Assembly: GCF_010820555.1 (NCBI RefSeq)
Contig: NZ_JAAIKD010000001.1
Coordinates: 161,701 to 225,700 of the forward strand
Reading direction: 5' to 3'
Origin: Psychroflexus aurantiacus
GTDB lineage: Bacteria; Bacteroidota; Bacteroidia; Flavobacteriales; Flavobacteriaceae
DNA length: 64,000 nucleotides
The notes under the pieces were generated by a model. It did no database searches and was not told the DNA's origin. It was given only the letters and a program-made list of their open reading frames with translations. This document shows positions 10,585 to 19,472 of this stretch, piece by piece. The position numbers and the translations under genes were made by a program. Numbering within the stretch: the first letter of the stretch is position 1; each line of letters opens with the position of its first letter.

Positions 10585-10649
10585 TTTCCTTACATTAGCG
10601 TTCGAAAGTAAGGTCAAAGAAAATCATTCAGACACAAAAATCTCCTCGC

Positions 10650-12011
10650 ATGGCCAAAACCAAAACAACTTTTTTCTGCCAGAACTGTGGTGCGCAGCAC
10701 GCCAAATGGCAAGGCCAGTGCAATGCCTGCAAGGAATGGAATACCCTGGTGGAAGAGGTTATTGATACCAAACCCGAAAAGACCTGGAAGCCTGCCAGTT
10801 CTGCTGCTCCAAAACGCATCTCCAAACCTCAGCGCATCAATGACATCAAGATTGGAAAAGAGATCAGAATCCCTACTTCCAATCAGGAATTCAACCGTGT
10901 TCTGGGAGGCGGCATCGTCCCTGGCAGCATCACTTTGCTTGGCGGAGAACCCGGTGTCGGGAAGAGTACGTTGCTGCTTCAGTTGTCCCTGAGTTTTAGC
11001 CAAAAAGTGCTTTACGTTTCAGGTGAGGAAAGTCAGCAGCAAATCAAAATGCGGGCAGAACGCATTCAGAATGAAGAATCCAATTGCTACATTCTTTCGG
11101 AAACCAAGACCCAGCTCATCTTTACGCAAATCGAGGCTCTGGAACCCGAAATCTTAATCATAGATTCCATACAAACCCTGCACACCGACTACGTCGAAAG
11201 TTCTCCGGGAAGTGTTTCGCAGATTCGGGAATGTACCGCGGAGCTTATCAAATACGCCAAAGAAACCAACGTGCCGATCATACTTATCGGGCACATCAAT
11301 AAGGAAGGCAGCATTGCCGGGCCCAAGGTGCTGGAGCATATGGTGGACACCGTTCTTCAGTTTGAAGGCGACAAGAATTACGCCTACAGAATCCTGAGAG
11401 CCCACAAAAACAGATTTGGTTCCACACACGAGCTTGGAATTTACGAGATGCAGGCAGGCGGTTTGGTGGAGGTTTCCAACCCGTCGGATTTGCTTATTTC
11501 CAAAACCGACACCCACTTAAGCGGTACGGCTATCGCAGCCACTTTGGAAGGCATGCGCCCGATGATGATCGAGATCCAGGCTTTGGTGAGTTCTGCCGTT
11601 TACGGAACTCCTCAGCGTTCGGCCACAGGCTATAACCTCAAACGACTCAATATGGTTCTGGCTGTTTTAGAAAAAAGAGCCGGCTTCCGCCTGGGCGCCA
11701 AAGACGTTTTTCTCAACATCACAGGGGGCATCAGCATAGACGATCCTGCCATAGATTTGGCGGTGGTGGCGGCGATTCTATCGTCCAGCGAAGACGTCTC
11801 CATTTCCAAAGACATTTGCTTTGCTGCAGAAGTTGGGCTGGCGGGCGAAATTCGTCCGGTAACCCGGGTAGAGCAGCGTGTGATGGAAGCCGAAAAACTG
11901 GGCTTTGCCTCAATCCTCATCTCCAAGCAAAGCAAATTACCACGCAGTGATTATAAAATCAATGTGATTCGCGTCGCCAAAATTGAAGATGTGGTGGACA
12001 CGCTTTTTTAG
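10650..12011 (+). CDS. radA: DNA repair protein RadA (Sms)
   Basis: This 453-residue protein has the RadA order of domains: an N-terminal C4 zinc finger (CQNCGAQHAKWQGQCNAC, residues about 9-26), a RecA-like ATPase with Walker A GGEPGVGKSTLL near 91-102, the RadA-specific KNRFG motif in RAHKNRFGSTHELG near 250, and a Lon-like C-terminal domain (ITGGISIDDPAIDLAVVAAI). It promotes branch migration during recombination. Length is typical. Confidence 0.97.
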   Translation: MAKTKTTFFCQNCGAQHAKWQGQCNACKEWNTLVEEVIDTKPEKTWKPASSAAPKRISKPQRINDIKIGKEIRIPTSNQEFNRVLGGGIVPGSITLLGGEPGVGKSTLLLQLSLSFSQKVLYVSGEESQQQIKMRAERIQNEESNCYILSETKTQLIFTQIEALEPEILIIDSIQTLHTDYVESSPGSVSQIRECTAELIKYAKETNVPIILIGHINKEGSIAGPKVLEHMVDTVLQFEGDKNYAYRILRAHKNRFGSTHELGIYEMQAGGLVEVSNPSDLLISKTDTHLSGTAIAATLEGMRPMMIEIQALVSSAVYGTPQRSATGYNLKRLNMVLAVLEKRAGFRLGAKDVFLNITGGISIDDPAIDLAVVAAILSSSEDVSISKDICFAAEVGLAGEIRPVTRVEQRVMEAEKLGFASILISKQSKLPRSDYKINVIRVAKIEDVVDTLF

Positions 12012-12061
12012 GGTTTAAACTGAATTTGCCTGTGTTGACTTTGAGGTTTAACGATACATTG

Positions 12062-12155
12062 CTTTAGGTTATGAGTTCGCTTAATGCGCAGGGGCTGGCT
12101 ACATGATAAAAACTGAAGGTGTATCGAAACCCCTTGCTTAGCGAACATACTAAAG
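12062..12155. repeat. Imperfect inverted repeat between radA and ileS
   Basis: The left arm 12062-12094 (CTTTAG...GTTCGCT...AGGGG) and right arm 12130-12155 (CCCCTTGC..AGCGAAC...CTAAAG) pair with small bulges around a 35-nt loop. There is no T-run. It may be a small dispersed palindromic element or mobile-element remnant. Confidence 0.5.
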
Positions 12156-12190
12156 TTTAACGCTAACTTCATTTCAGATTTTCCCAAGAC

Positions 12191-12223
12191 TTGGGGTCAA
12201 TTTGGATAAAATCCCTATTTTTG
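12191..12223 (+). promoter_or_regulatory. Promoter of ileS
   Basis: TTG at 12191-12193, then 22 nt, then TATTTTTG at 12216-12223, matching TAnnTTTG. The start codon follows 24 nt later. Confidence 0.5.
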
Positions 12224-12247
12224 CAAAACATTTGAAAAAAAGCAAAA

Positions 12248-15200
12248 ATGAGCAAGAAATTTCCTGAGTATAAAGGACTTGACCTCCCGAAAGTCGCAGA
12301 AGACATTACGAGTTTTTGGGATGAAAATGCCATTTTCGATAAAAGCATGGACGAGCGCGAAGGCGCAGAGCCTTTCATTTTCTTCGAAGGTCCTCCATCT
12401 GCCAATGGCATGCCTGGTATTCACCATGTCATGGCCAGAAGCATCAAGGATATTTTTTGCCGCTACAAAACTCAAAAGGGATTTCAGGTTAAGCGAAAAG
12501 CGGGCTGGGACACTCACGGCCTTCCCGTGGAGCTCAAAGTGGAGAAAGAGCTTGGAATTTCCAAAGAAGACATCGGTACCAAAATTTCAATTGAAGACTA
12601 CAACAACGCCTGCAAAGAAGCCGTCATGCGGTACACCGATGTATGGAACGACCTGACCAAAAAAATTGGCTACTGGGTGGATATGGAAGATCCCTACATC
12701 ACCTACAAATCCAAATATATGGAAACCGTCTGGTGGCTGCTTTCCGAAATTTATAAAAAAGGCCTGATCTATAAAGGCTATACCATTCAGCCTTATTCAC
12801 CAAAAGCAGGAACAGGTCTGAGTTCACACGAGCTCAACCAGCCCGGGACCTATCAGGATGTCTCAGACACGACAGTGACCGCTCAGTTTAAAGCCATCAA
12901 AGAGACCTTACCAGAATCCCTTCAGAAGGTGGAGGGTGATATTTTTTTCCTGGCCTGGACCACCACGCCCTGGACCCTGCCGAGTAATACAGCCCTTACC
13001 ATTGGTAAGAAAATTGACTACGTACTGGTAAAAACTTATAACCAGTACACCTTTGAACCCGGTAATATCATTGCTGCTAAAGCATTAATTCCTTCACTTT
13101 TCAAAAAGAAATTTGTAAAGGTGGAGTCGGAAGAAGAACTAAAAAACTACACAGAAGGAGACAAGAAAATACCTTACTACATCGATCAGTCTTTCAAAGG
13201 AGAAAGCCTCATCGAAGCTCGATACGAACAACTGATGAAGTTTGCTCTCCCCTACCATTCTCCGAAAAATGCCTTTAGAGTGATTGCCGGAGATTTTGTC
13301 ACGACAGAGGACGGTACAGGGATCGTGCATACCGCGCCAACCTTTGGTGCAGATGATGCCATGGTTTGTAAGCAGGCCCAGCCCGAAGTTCCCGGGCTTC
13401 TGGTCAAAGATGACAATGACAACCTGGTGCCTTTGGTCGATCTTAAAGGAAGATTCCGTAAAGAAGCTGGTCACCTGGCTGGCAAGTATGTCAAAAATGA
13501 ATACTACGAAGATGGCGAAGCCCCTGAGAAATCTGTCGATGTGGAAATCGCTATTCAGCTCAAAGAAGAAAACAGAGCCTTTTTGGTTGAAAAATACGTC
13601 CACTCCTATCCCAATTGCTGGAGAACCGATAAGCCTATTTTATATTATCCCCTGGATTCCTGGTTTATAAAAGTGACCGAGTTCAAGGATAGAATGCACG
13701 AACTCAACAAGTCCATCAACTGGAAACCAGCAGCAACAGGAGAGGGCCGTTTTGGAAACTGGCTTGCCAATGCCAACGACTGGAATTTATCCAGATCGCG
13801 CTACTGGGGAATCCCTCTGCCTATCTGGAGAACCGAAGATGGCAAAGAAGAAATCATTATAGGGTCTGTCAAAGAGCTAAAAGCAGAAATCCAAAAAGCC
13901 CTAAACGCCGGGGTTATGGATGAAGATCCCTTTGCCGGTTTCGAAGTAGATAACCTCAGCGAAGAAAACTATGAGAAAGTAGACTTACATAAAAACACAG
14001 TCGATCAAATCACCCTGGTATCGTCTTCAGGACAACCTATGAAACGTGAAGCCGATTTGATAGATGTATGGTTTGATTCCGGATCCATGCCTTATGCGCA
14101 GTGGCACTATCCTTTCGAAAACAAAGAAAAAGTGGAAGATACCTGGAGGTCTGCAGACTTTATCGCAGAAGGTGTCGACCAGACCAGAGGCTGGTTCTAC
14201 ACTTTGCATGCCATTGCCACCATGATATTTGATGATGTGGCTTATAAAAATGTGGTTTCCAACGGCCTGGTTTTAGATAAAAACGGACAGAAAATGTCCA
14301 AACGTTTGGGCAATGCCGCAGACCCGTTTATCACCCTGGACACTTACGGCCCGGATGCCACCCGCTGGTACATGATATCCAATGCCAACCCCTGGGACAA
14401 CCTGAAATTTGATCTGGAAGGCATTGGCGAAGTACAGCGAAAGTTCTTCGGCACGCTTTATAATACCTATTCCTTCTTTTCGATGTATGCCAACCTGGAT
14501 CAGTTTCAGTACAAAGAACAGGACATCGATAGCCAAGAACGACCTGAAATTGACCGCTGGATTCTTTCAGAACTGAATACCCTGATCCAAACCGTAGATG
14601 AATTTTACGCCAACTACGAACCGACCAAGGCGACGCGGGCTATTTCAGAATTTGTCCAGGAAAACATGAGTAACTGGTATGTGCGTTTAAGCCGAAGACG
14701 CTTCTGGAAAGGGGATTACAAAACCGATAAAATATCAGCTTATCAGACCCTGTTTACCTGTTTAAAAACCATTGCGCAGCTTTCTGCACCTGTAGCACCC
14801 TTCTTCTCAGACCGACTCTACAAAGATTTAACATCGACTAGTGTGGGGAATCATAAAGAGAGTGTTCATTTGGCCGATTTTCCTAAGCAAACTCCTGAGT
14901 TGATCGACAAAGATCTGGAACATAAAATGCAGATGGCACAAAATATATCCTCTTTGGCTTTATCCTTGAGAAAAAAGGAAATGATTAAAGTGAGACAGCC
15001 TTTGGAACGTATTATGATCCCGGTTTTGGACCCGGCAGTTAAAGAAAAAATAGCTGAAGTTTCAGACCTGATCAAGTCAGAAATCAATGTCAAGACGATT
15101 GAATTCATCGATGATACGTCTGGTATTTTGGTGAAGGATATCAAGCCTAATTTCAAAGTCTTAGGGCCGCGTTTCGGAAAAGACATGAAGCATGTCGCTC

Positions 15201-15655
15201 AGGCAATTCAGCATATGGACGCCAAAGACATTGCTGAATTGGAAAAAAATAAGCATATTGAGCTAAAGGTGAACGATGAACCCACGCAAATCAATCTTGA
15301 AGACGTCGAGATTCTTTCTCAGGATATTGAAGGCTGGCTGGTAGCCAGTGGAAATGGACTCACGGTAGCTTTAGATGTTACGCTCAACGAAGATTTAGTG
15401 AACGAAGGCATAGCCAGAGAACTGGTCAACAGAATTCAGAATCTGAGAAAAGACTCCGGTCTTGAAGTCACAGACCGCATCGATATTCAGCTTCAGGAAA
15501 ACGGAAAACTTTCCGAGGCTGTGCATCAAAACTTAGAGTATATAAAAACAGAAACACTAACGAATACTATAAATTTAACCCCAAACGTAAAAGACGGTTT
15601 ACAGATAGAATTTGATGATATCCAGACCGTTTTAGCAATTGAAAAACTAACTTAA
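12248..15655 (+). CDS. ileS: Isoleucyl-tRNA synthetase
   Basis: This 1135-residue class I synthetase charges tRNA-Ile in the cytoplasm. It shows the HIGH-type motif in GPPSANGMPGIHHVMAR near residues 49-65, the editing (CP1) domain with FLAWTTTPWTLPSNTAL, and KMSKRLGNAADP (KMSKS) near 681-692. An anticodon-binding helical domain follows. The length matches the Bacteroidetes form. Its stop is followed at once by the DksA-like gene at 15657, so the two are co-transcribed. Confidence 0.97.
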   Translation: MSKKFPEYKGLDLPKVAEDITSFWDENAIFDKSMDEREGAEPFIFFEGPPSANGMPGIHHVMARSIKDIFCRYKTQKGFQVKRKAGWDTHGLPVELKVEKELGISKEDIGTKISIEDYNNACKEAVMRYTDVWNDLTKKIGYWVDMEDPYITYKSKYMETVWWLLSEIYKKGLIYKGYTIQPYSPKAGTGLSSHELNQPGTYQDVSDTTVTAQFKAIKETLPESLQKVEGDIFFLAWTTTPWTLPSNTALTIGKKIDYVLVKTYNQYTFEPGNIIAAKALIPSLFKKKFVKVESEEELKNYTEGDKKIPYYIDQSFKGESLIEARYEQLMKFALPYHSPKNAFRVIAGDFVTTEDGTGIVHTAPTFGADDAMVCKQAQPEVPGLLVKDDNDNLVPLVDLKGRFRKEAGHLAGKYVKNEYYEDGEAPEKSVDVEIAIQLKEENRAFLVEKYVHSYPNCWRTDKPILYYPLDSWFIKVTEFKDRMHELNKSINWKPAATGEGRFGNWLANANDWNLSRSRYWGIPLPIWRTEDGKEEIIIGSVKELKAEIQKALNAGVMDEDPFAGFEVDNLSEENYEKVDLHKNTVDQITLVSSSGQPMKREADLIDVWFDSGSMPYAQWHYPFENKEKVEDTWRSADFIAEGVDQTRGWFYTLHAIATMIFDDVAYKNVVSNGLVLDKNGQKMSKRLGNAADPFITLDTYGPDATRWYMISNANPWDNLKFDLEGIGEVQRKFFGTLYNTYSFFSMYANLDQFQYKEQDIDSQERPEIDRWILSELNTLIQTVDEFYANYEPTKATRAISEFVQENMSNWYVRLSRRRFWKGDYKTDKISAYQTLFTCLKTIAQLSAPVAPFFSDRLYKDLTSTSVGNHKESVHLADFPKQTPELIDKDLEHKMQMAQNISSLALSLRKKEMIKVRQPLERIMIPVLDPAVKEKIAEVSDLIKSEINVKTIEFIDDTSGILVKDIKPNFKVLGPRFGKDMKHVAQAIQHMDAKDIAELEKNKHIELKVNDEPTQINLEDVEILSQDIEGWLVASGNGLTVALDVTLNEDLVNEGIARELVNRIQNLRKDSGLEVTDRIDIQLQENGKLSEAVHQNLEYIKTETLTNTINLTPNVKDGLQIEFDDIQTVLAIEKLT

Positions 15656-15656
15656 A

Positions 15657-16046
15657 ATGGCAGAACAAACTACAAATAAAGAGCGCTATTCTGATCAAGA
15701 TCTTGCAGAATTCAAAAAGTTGATTCTGGAGAAAATCGAGAAAGCGAAGAAGCAGCTCCAAACTTACGAAGACGCTTACAAAAATGGCAGTAGCAACGAT
15801 ACAGAAGACACCGCGCCTACGTTTAAATCTTTTGATGATGGCAGCAATACCTTGAGTAAAGAAGCCAATTCACAACTGGCGATTAGGCAAGGTAAATTTA
15901 TCCGTGACCTTCAAAATGCTTTGATTCGCATCGAAAATAAGACCTACGGTATTTGCCGTGAAACCGGAAAATTGATTCGTAAGGAACGATTGGTTCTGGT
16001 ACCGCATGCTACCTTAAGTATTGAAGCGAAAAACAACCAAAAGTAA
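15657..16046 (+). CDS. DksA/TraR-family protein with degenerate zinc finger
   Basis: This 129-residue protein has an N-terminal coiled-coil region rich in Lys and Glu (residues about 8-45). Its C-terminus YGICRETGKLIRKERLVLVP aligns with the DksA/TraR zinc-finger tail, but only one of the four zinc cysteines remains. Such Cys-poor versions are normal downstream of ileS in Flavobacteria. By family it would insert into the RNA polymerase secondary channel; that is inference here. It starts one base after the ileS stop. In many Flavobacteria lspA follows; here a palindromic repeat and an opposite-strand gene follow. Confidence 0.85.
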   Translation: MAEQTTNKERYSDQDLAEFKKLILEKIEKAKKQLQTYEDAYKNGSSNDTEDTAPTFKSFDDGSNTLSKEANSQLAIRQGKFIRDLQNALIRIENKTYGICRETGKLIRKERLVLVPHATLSIEAKNNQK

Positions 16047-16056
16047 AATTAGAAGC

Positions 16057-16148
16057 CTGTTTCAAAACCAGTCTTCTTGTCATTCTGAACCTGCCTGACT
16101 TTATTTTTCAGGCAGGTTTAAGGTGACAATTTATAAGATTTGAAACAG
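16057..16148. repeat. 92-bp imperfect palindrome (MITE- or REP-like)
   Basis: The arms are nested inverted repeats: CTGTTTCAAA (16057-16066) with TTTGAAACAG (16139-16148), TTGTCA (16077-16082) with TGACAA (16124-16129), and AACCTGCCTGA (16088-16098) with TCAGGCAGGTT (16108-16118), around a 9-nt loop. It lies between the convergent DksA-like and CYTH genes. It could act as a terminator for both, but there is no clear T-run, and its nested form suggests a dispersed element. Confidence 0.65.
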
Positions 16149-16157
16149 TTCTTTTAT

Positions 16158-16625
16158 TTACCACTCTGAGTAAGGATGCTTAGAAAGCATGGAATTGTAA
16201 TACTTAGCATCACCTGTCACCTCTTCTCCCAGCCACTCCGGTTTTTGGAAAGTTTCGTCTTCAGAGGACAATTCAACCTCAGCGACGATGAGGCCTTCGT
16301 TTTTACCGTAAAACTCGTCGACTTCAAATACGTGAGGATCTGCATTCAGATAGTAACGTGTTTTTTCTATGTGCCCGGGTTCACAAAGCTCAAGTAAGGC
16401 TTTGGCTTCTCCCTTAGGGATTTCCCGTTCCCATTCAAATCTCGAAAGTCCGGAATCTGAACTCTGACCTTTTATCGTAAGAAATCCTTTGTCATCGGTG
16501 ATGCGAATCCTAACCGTTCGGGATTTATTCGAGTTTAGAAATCCCTGAGCAATAAAGCTGGTTTTGAAGGCTTCTTTTTTAAAAGCGTCAGAACTGACTA
16601 AAAATTTACGTTCGATTTCCAGCAT
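16158..16625 (-). CDS. CYTH domain protein (triphosphate tunnel metalloenzyme)
   Basis: This 155-residue protein opens MLEIERKFLV, the ExExK signature of CYTH proteins, and has further charged strands (RTVRIRITDDKGFLTIKG, FEWEREIP, EVDEFYGKNEGLIVAEVEL) forming the acidic and basic tunnel. The family hydrolyses inorganic triphosphate or nucleotide triphosphates with divalent metal. The short single-domain form is like bacterial NeuTTM-type tripolyphosphatases. The stop of the upstream HIT gene is directly adjacent, so the two genes form an operon. Confidence 0.88.
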   Translation of the reverse strand: MLEIERKFLVSSDAFKKEAFKTSFIAQGFLNSNKSRTVRIRITDDKGFLTIKGQSSDSGLSRFEWEREIPKGEAKALLELCEPGHIEKTRYYLNADPHVFEVDEFYGKNEGLIVAEVELSSEDETFQKPEWLGEEVTGDAKYYNSMLSKHPYSEW

Positions 16626-17021
16626 TTATAACCTTACATTTTCGCTTATCGATTTGGCAATAGACTTCAACTCGTCTTCAGAAAAAGAATCTTTCTTCTC
16701 AAAACGCATATCGTCCATGGTATTTATAGGAATCAGGTGAACATGCACATGCGGCACTTCCAGACCAACAACAGACATGCCTACGCGCTTACAGTCGATA
16801 GCAGACTCCAGTGCATGAGCTACTTTTTTTGAAAATGCCATCAAATCCAAATAGGTTTGATCATCCAGGTCGAATATCTTATTGACTTCCTTCTTCGGAA
16901 TGCATAGCGTGTGGCCTTTGGCATTGGGGTTGATATCCAAAAACGCCAAAAATTCATCGGTTTCCGCTACTTTATGCGCAGGGACTTCTCCTGAAATAAT
17001 TTTTGAAAAAATAGTTGACAT
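16626..17021 (-). CDS. HIT family protein (histidine triad hydrolase)
   Basis: This 131-residue protein starts STIFSKIISGEVPAHKVAE and carries the histidine triad in VPHVHVHLIPIN near residues 94-105. It belongs to the Hint-like branch of nucleotide phosphoramidate hydrolases. Family length is 110-140. It is 11 nt after the acyltransferase gene and abuts the CYTH gene. Confidence 0.93.
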   Translation of the reverse strand: MSTIFSKIISGEVPAHKVAETDEFLAFLDINPNAKGHTLCIPKKEVNKIFDLDDQTYLDLMAFSKKVAHALESAIDCKRVGMSVVGLEVPHVHVHLIPINTMDDMRFEKKDSFSEDELKSIAKSISENVRL

Positions 17022-17032
17022 AAGGAATGGGT

Positions 17033-18835
17033 TTAATTTTTAATCTGTTTCTCTAATTCTGCCTGAAATTCTTCCATCACAGGTTTTACGGTGCTTTCCG
17101 GAATGTCTTCTATGCGAATGTACATCAACCCATCTACCGAGTTGTTGAAAAGCGGATCCACGTTGAAAGCGACCACTTTCGCATTTTGTTTGATGTATTT
17201 TTTAATCAGCACAGGAAGCCTCAGGTTTCCAGGCTCTATTTCATCAATGATTTTATCGAATTTAGACAAGTCAGCTTTAGCAGAATCGAAGATAAAATCC
17301 TTATCAACATCCTTAAGTTTGACTTTAAATTCTTTTTTAGGCCTGACGTACTGAGCCATATACGGGTCGTAATAATTCGATTTCATAAATTCAATCATCA
17401 TCGATTTAGAAAATTTCGAAAACTTGTTACTGATGCTGACACCCCCAATCAGGTATTTATGCTCCGGATACCTCAGGGTACAATGTACAATCCCTTTCCA
17501 GAGTAAAAACAAGGGCATGGGTTTTTGCTGATACTCGGCGATGATAAAAGCTCTGCCCATTTCTATGGATTCGCTCATGATTTTATAAAGCTCCGGTTCG
17601 AAGCGGAACAACTCGTTGAGGTAAAATCCATCAATGCCATACTTCTCATAAATCTGACTACCCAGACCCATCCTATAAGCTCCGACCAGTTTTTTGGCCT
17701 GGTGATCCCATAAAAACATGTGCTGATAATAGTCATCATATTTATCTAAATCTAAAGACTTATTGGTGCCTTCGCCCACCGTTCTGAAGGTGATTTCCCG
17801 AAGCCTTCCAATTTCCAAAACTATGTTGGGGATATCTTTACGCTCCGCAATAAAGACTTCGTAGTTATTACTCACGAGAAGCCTTCGGGATTGATCCCTG
17901 CAGTTTTGTACCTCTCTTGCCAGAGCTTCACAATCGATTTCATCGGCGATGGACTTAGGAGGCCGCTTCAGAGGAAATTTAATTTGCTTGGGTATATTTT
18001 CAAGCAGATTCCTTTTTTCGTAGGAGTTCGCCAGAAAATAGGTTTTCTGTCTCAGGAAATTAGAATAGGCTGTGAGGTCTTCAAAAGCATTTTGATCCTG
18101 AACTGAAATCGAATTTCCAATTCTTACGCGAATAGGTCTGTGGCTTTGTTTGAGCATTTCACCGGGAAGCTTAGCGGTTCTTAAATTATCATTCAACTTG
18201 GCTAAACGGTAAAAAGAAGCTGAATTTTTAGCATGAAAGTAAACAGGAATGACAGGAACCTGTACCTTTTTAATCAATCGCATCGCTTCGCCGGACCATG
18301 GCTTATCCACCACCTTACGCTCCTCCAGATGCGTGGATACTTCACCCGCAGGAAAAACGCCAAAAGGACTCCCTGACTGGATATGGGACAAGGCCTGTTT
18401 AATCCCTGACACACTGGATTTGGCATCTTTTCTGGTTTCAAAAGGATTGACCGGCATCACATAAGGCTGCAGCGGCACTAAGCGATGCAGCAAAAAATTG
18501 GCCACCACTTTATAATCCGGTCGCTGTTCCAGCAGTAATTTGAGTAAAATAAGACCATCTACAGCACCCAGCGGATGGTTGGAAATGGTGACAAAAGGAC
18601 CTGTTTTCGGAACGCGTTTCAGGTCTTTTTCGGGAATTTCAAACTGAATATCGAGATGAAGCAAGACTGCGTCTATAAATTCAACACCCTCCAGATGCGC
18701 ATACTGATCATAAATATCATTCAACTCCGAAATGCGTGTGGCCTGCATGATGAAACTACTCATCACATTACCCAAAATTCCAAACTTGGAAAAGTTGAGT
18801 CCCCTGGCAATTTCAGCAGCAGTAACAAATCCCAT
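17033..18835 (-). CDS. olsF: Bifunctional ornithine-lipid acyltransferase, OlsF type
   Basis: This 600-residue protein joins two acyltransferase domains. The N-terminal PlsC-like part (about 60-290) has ISNHPLGAVDG near 86-96, an HX5D variant of the usual HX4D, and FGVFPAGEVST near 159-169. The C-terminal half (about 310-580) resembles the GNAT-like OlsB/hemolysin N-acyltransferase (VLEIGRLREITFRTVGEGTN, KLVGAYRMGLG). This order is that described for OlsF of Serratia and Flavobacterium johnsoniae, where the C-half N-acylates ornithine and the N-half adds the ester-linked chain. Activity here is inferred. It would act at the inner leaflet. Confidence 0.78.
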   Translation of the reverse strand: MGFVTAAEIARGLNFSKFGILGNVMSSFIMQATRISELNDIYDQYAHLEGVEFIDAVLLHLDIQFEIPEKDLKRVPKTGPFVTISNHPLGAVDGLILLKLLLEQRPDYKVVANFLLHRLVPLQPYVMPVNPFETRKDAKSSVSGIKQALSHIQSGSPFGVFPAGEVSTHLEERKVVDKPWSGEAMRLIKKVQVPVIPVYFHAKNSASFYRLAKLNDNLRTAKLPGEMLKQSHRPIRVRIGNSISVQDQNAFEDLTAYSNFLRQKTYFLANSYEKRNLLENIPKQIKFPLKRPPKSIADEIDCEALAREVQNCRDQSRRLLVSNNYEVFIAERKDIPNIVLEIGRLREITFRTVGEGTNKSLDLDKYDDYYQHMFLWDHQAKKLVGAYRMGLGSQIYEKYGIDGFYLNELFRFEPELYKIMSESIEMGRAFIIAEYQQKPMPLFLLWKGIVHCTLRYPEHKYLIGGVSISNKFSKFSKSMMIEFMKSNYYDPYMAQYVRPKKEFKVKLKDVDKDFIFDSAKADLSKFDKIIDEIEPGNLRLPVLIKKYIKQNAKVVAFNVDPLFNNSVDGLMYIRIEDIPESTVKPVMEEFQAELEKQIKN

Positions 18836-18924
18836 ATCAATTTTATTTAGACAGTAAATATACTAAAGTTTGGGATTTTGTTTAGGATTGTGTGATCCGG
18901 AAACGCTTTAAATAAGGCTGTAAT

Positions 18925-19350
18925 TTAAGTCCTCTTCTGCTCTTTGAGCAAATCCCGAATCTCAGCTAATAACTCAATATCTTTTGGCGTAGCCACTTTG
19001 GGATTTTTTTCATCTTCTGATTTGGTTCTTAGACGATTTAAGCCTTTAATCACCAGAAAAATACAGACTGCGATAATTAGAAAATCTATACCCGTTTGAA
19101 TAAAATTACCGTAAGTCAATTCTATGGCTGGCTGGATAATTACTCCCTCTTGTTCAACTTCATTTTTAAGAACGATTTTCAGGGCTTTGAAATTGACATT
19201 ACCCAAAATGGACCCCAGTAAGGGCATAAACAGGTCATTGACTAAAGAAGTGACAATTTTGCTAAAAGCTGTACCAATAACGATACCTATAGCCATATCG
19301 AACATATTGCCCTTAATGGCAAATTCTTTAAATTCTTTGATGATTTTCAT
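18925..19350 (-). CDS. mscL: Large-conductance mechanosensitive channel
   Basis: This 141-residue inner-membrane channel opens at high membrane tension to release solutes during osmotic downshock. The N-terminal helix and TM1 (FKEFAIKGNMFDMAIGIVIG, then FSKIVTSLVNDLFMPLLG) and TM2 (GIDFLIIAVCIFLVIKGLNR) are clear. It ends in a charged helix. Length is typical, and it appears monocistronic. Confidence 0.96.
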   Translation of the reverse strand: MKIIKEFKEFAIKGNMFDMAIGIVIGTAFSKIVTSLVNDLFMPLLGSILGNVNFKALKIVLKNEVEQEGVIIQPAIELTYGNFIQTGIDFLIIAVCIFLVIKGLNRLRTKSEDEKNPKVATPKDIELLAEIRDLLKEQKRT

Positions 19351-19472
19351 TCTAACTTAAATTTGGGCTTAAAACGAGTATGGTTTAAGAGGCTTAAAGC
19401 TAATTTTGCCAATTTTCACTAAGTGACGCTAAGGCTGATAACTAAACTATGCAAAAATTCAATACTTGCAGA

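Noticed and set aside
13139..13603. 154-codon minus-strand frame within ileS
   Set aside because: Antisense to ileS; low complexity, no homology recognised.
19381..19440. Repeat-like stretch around TCACTAAGTGA between mscL and lacI
   Set aside because: An 11-nt odd palindrome is too short to support an element.
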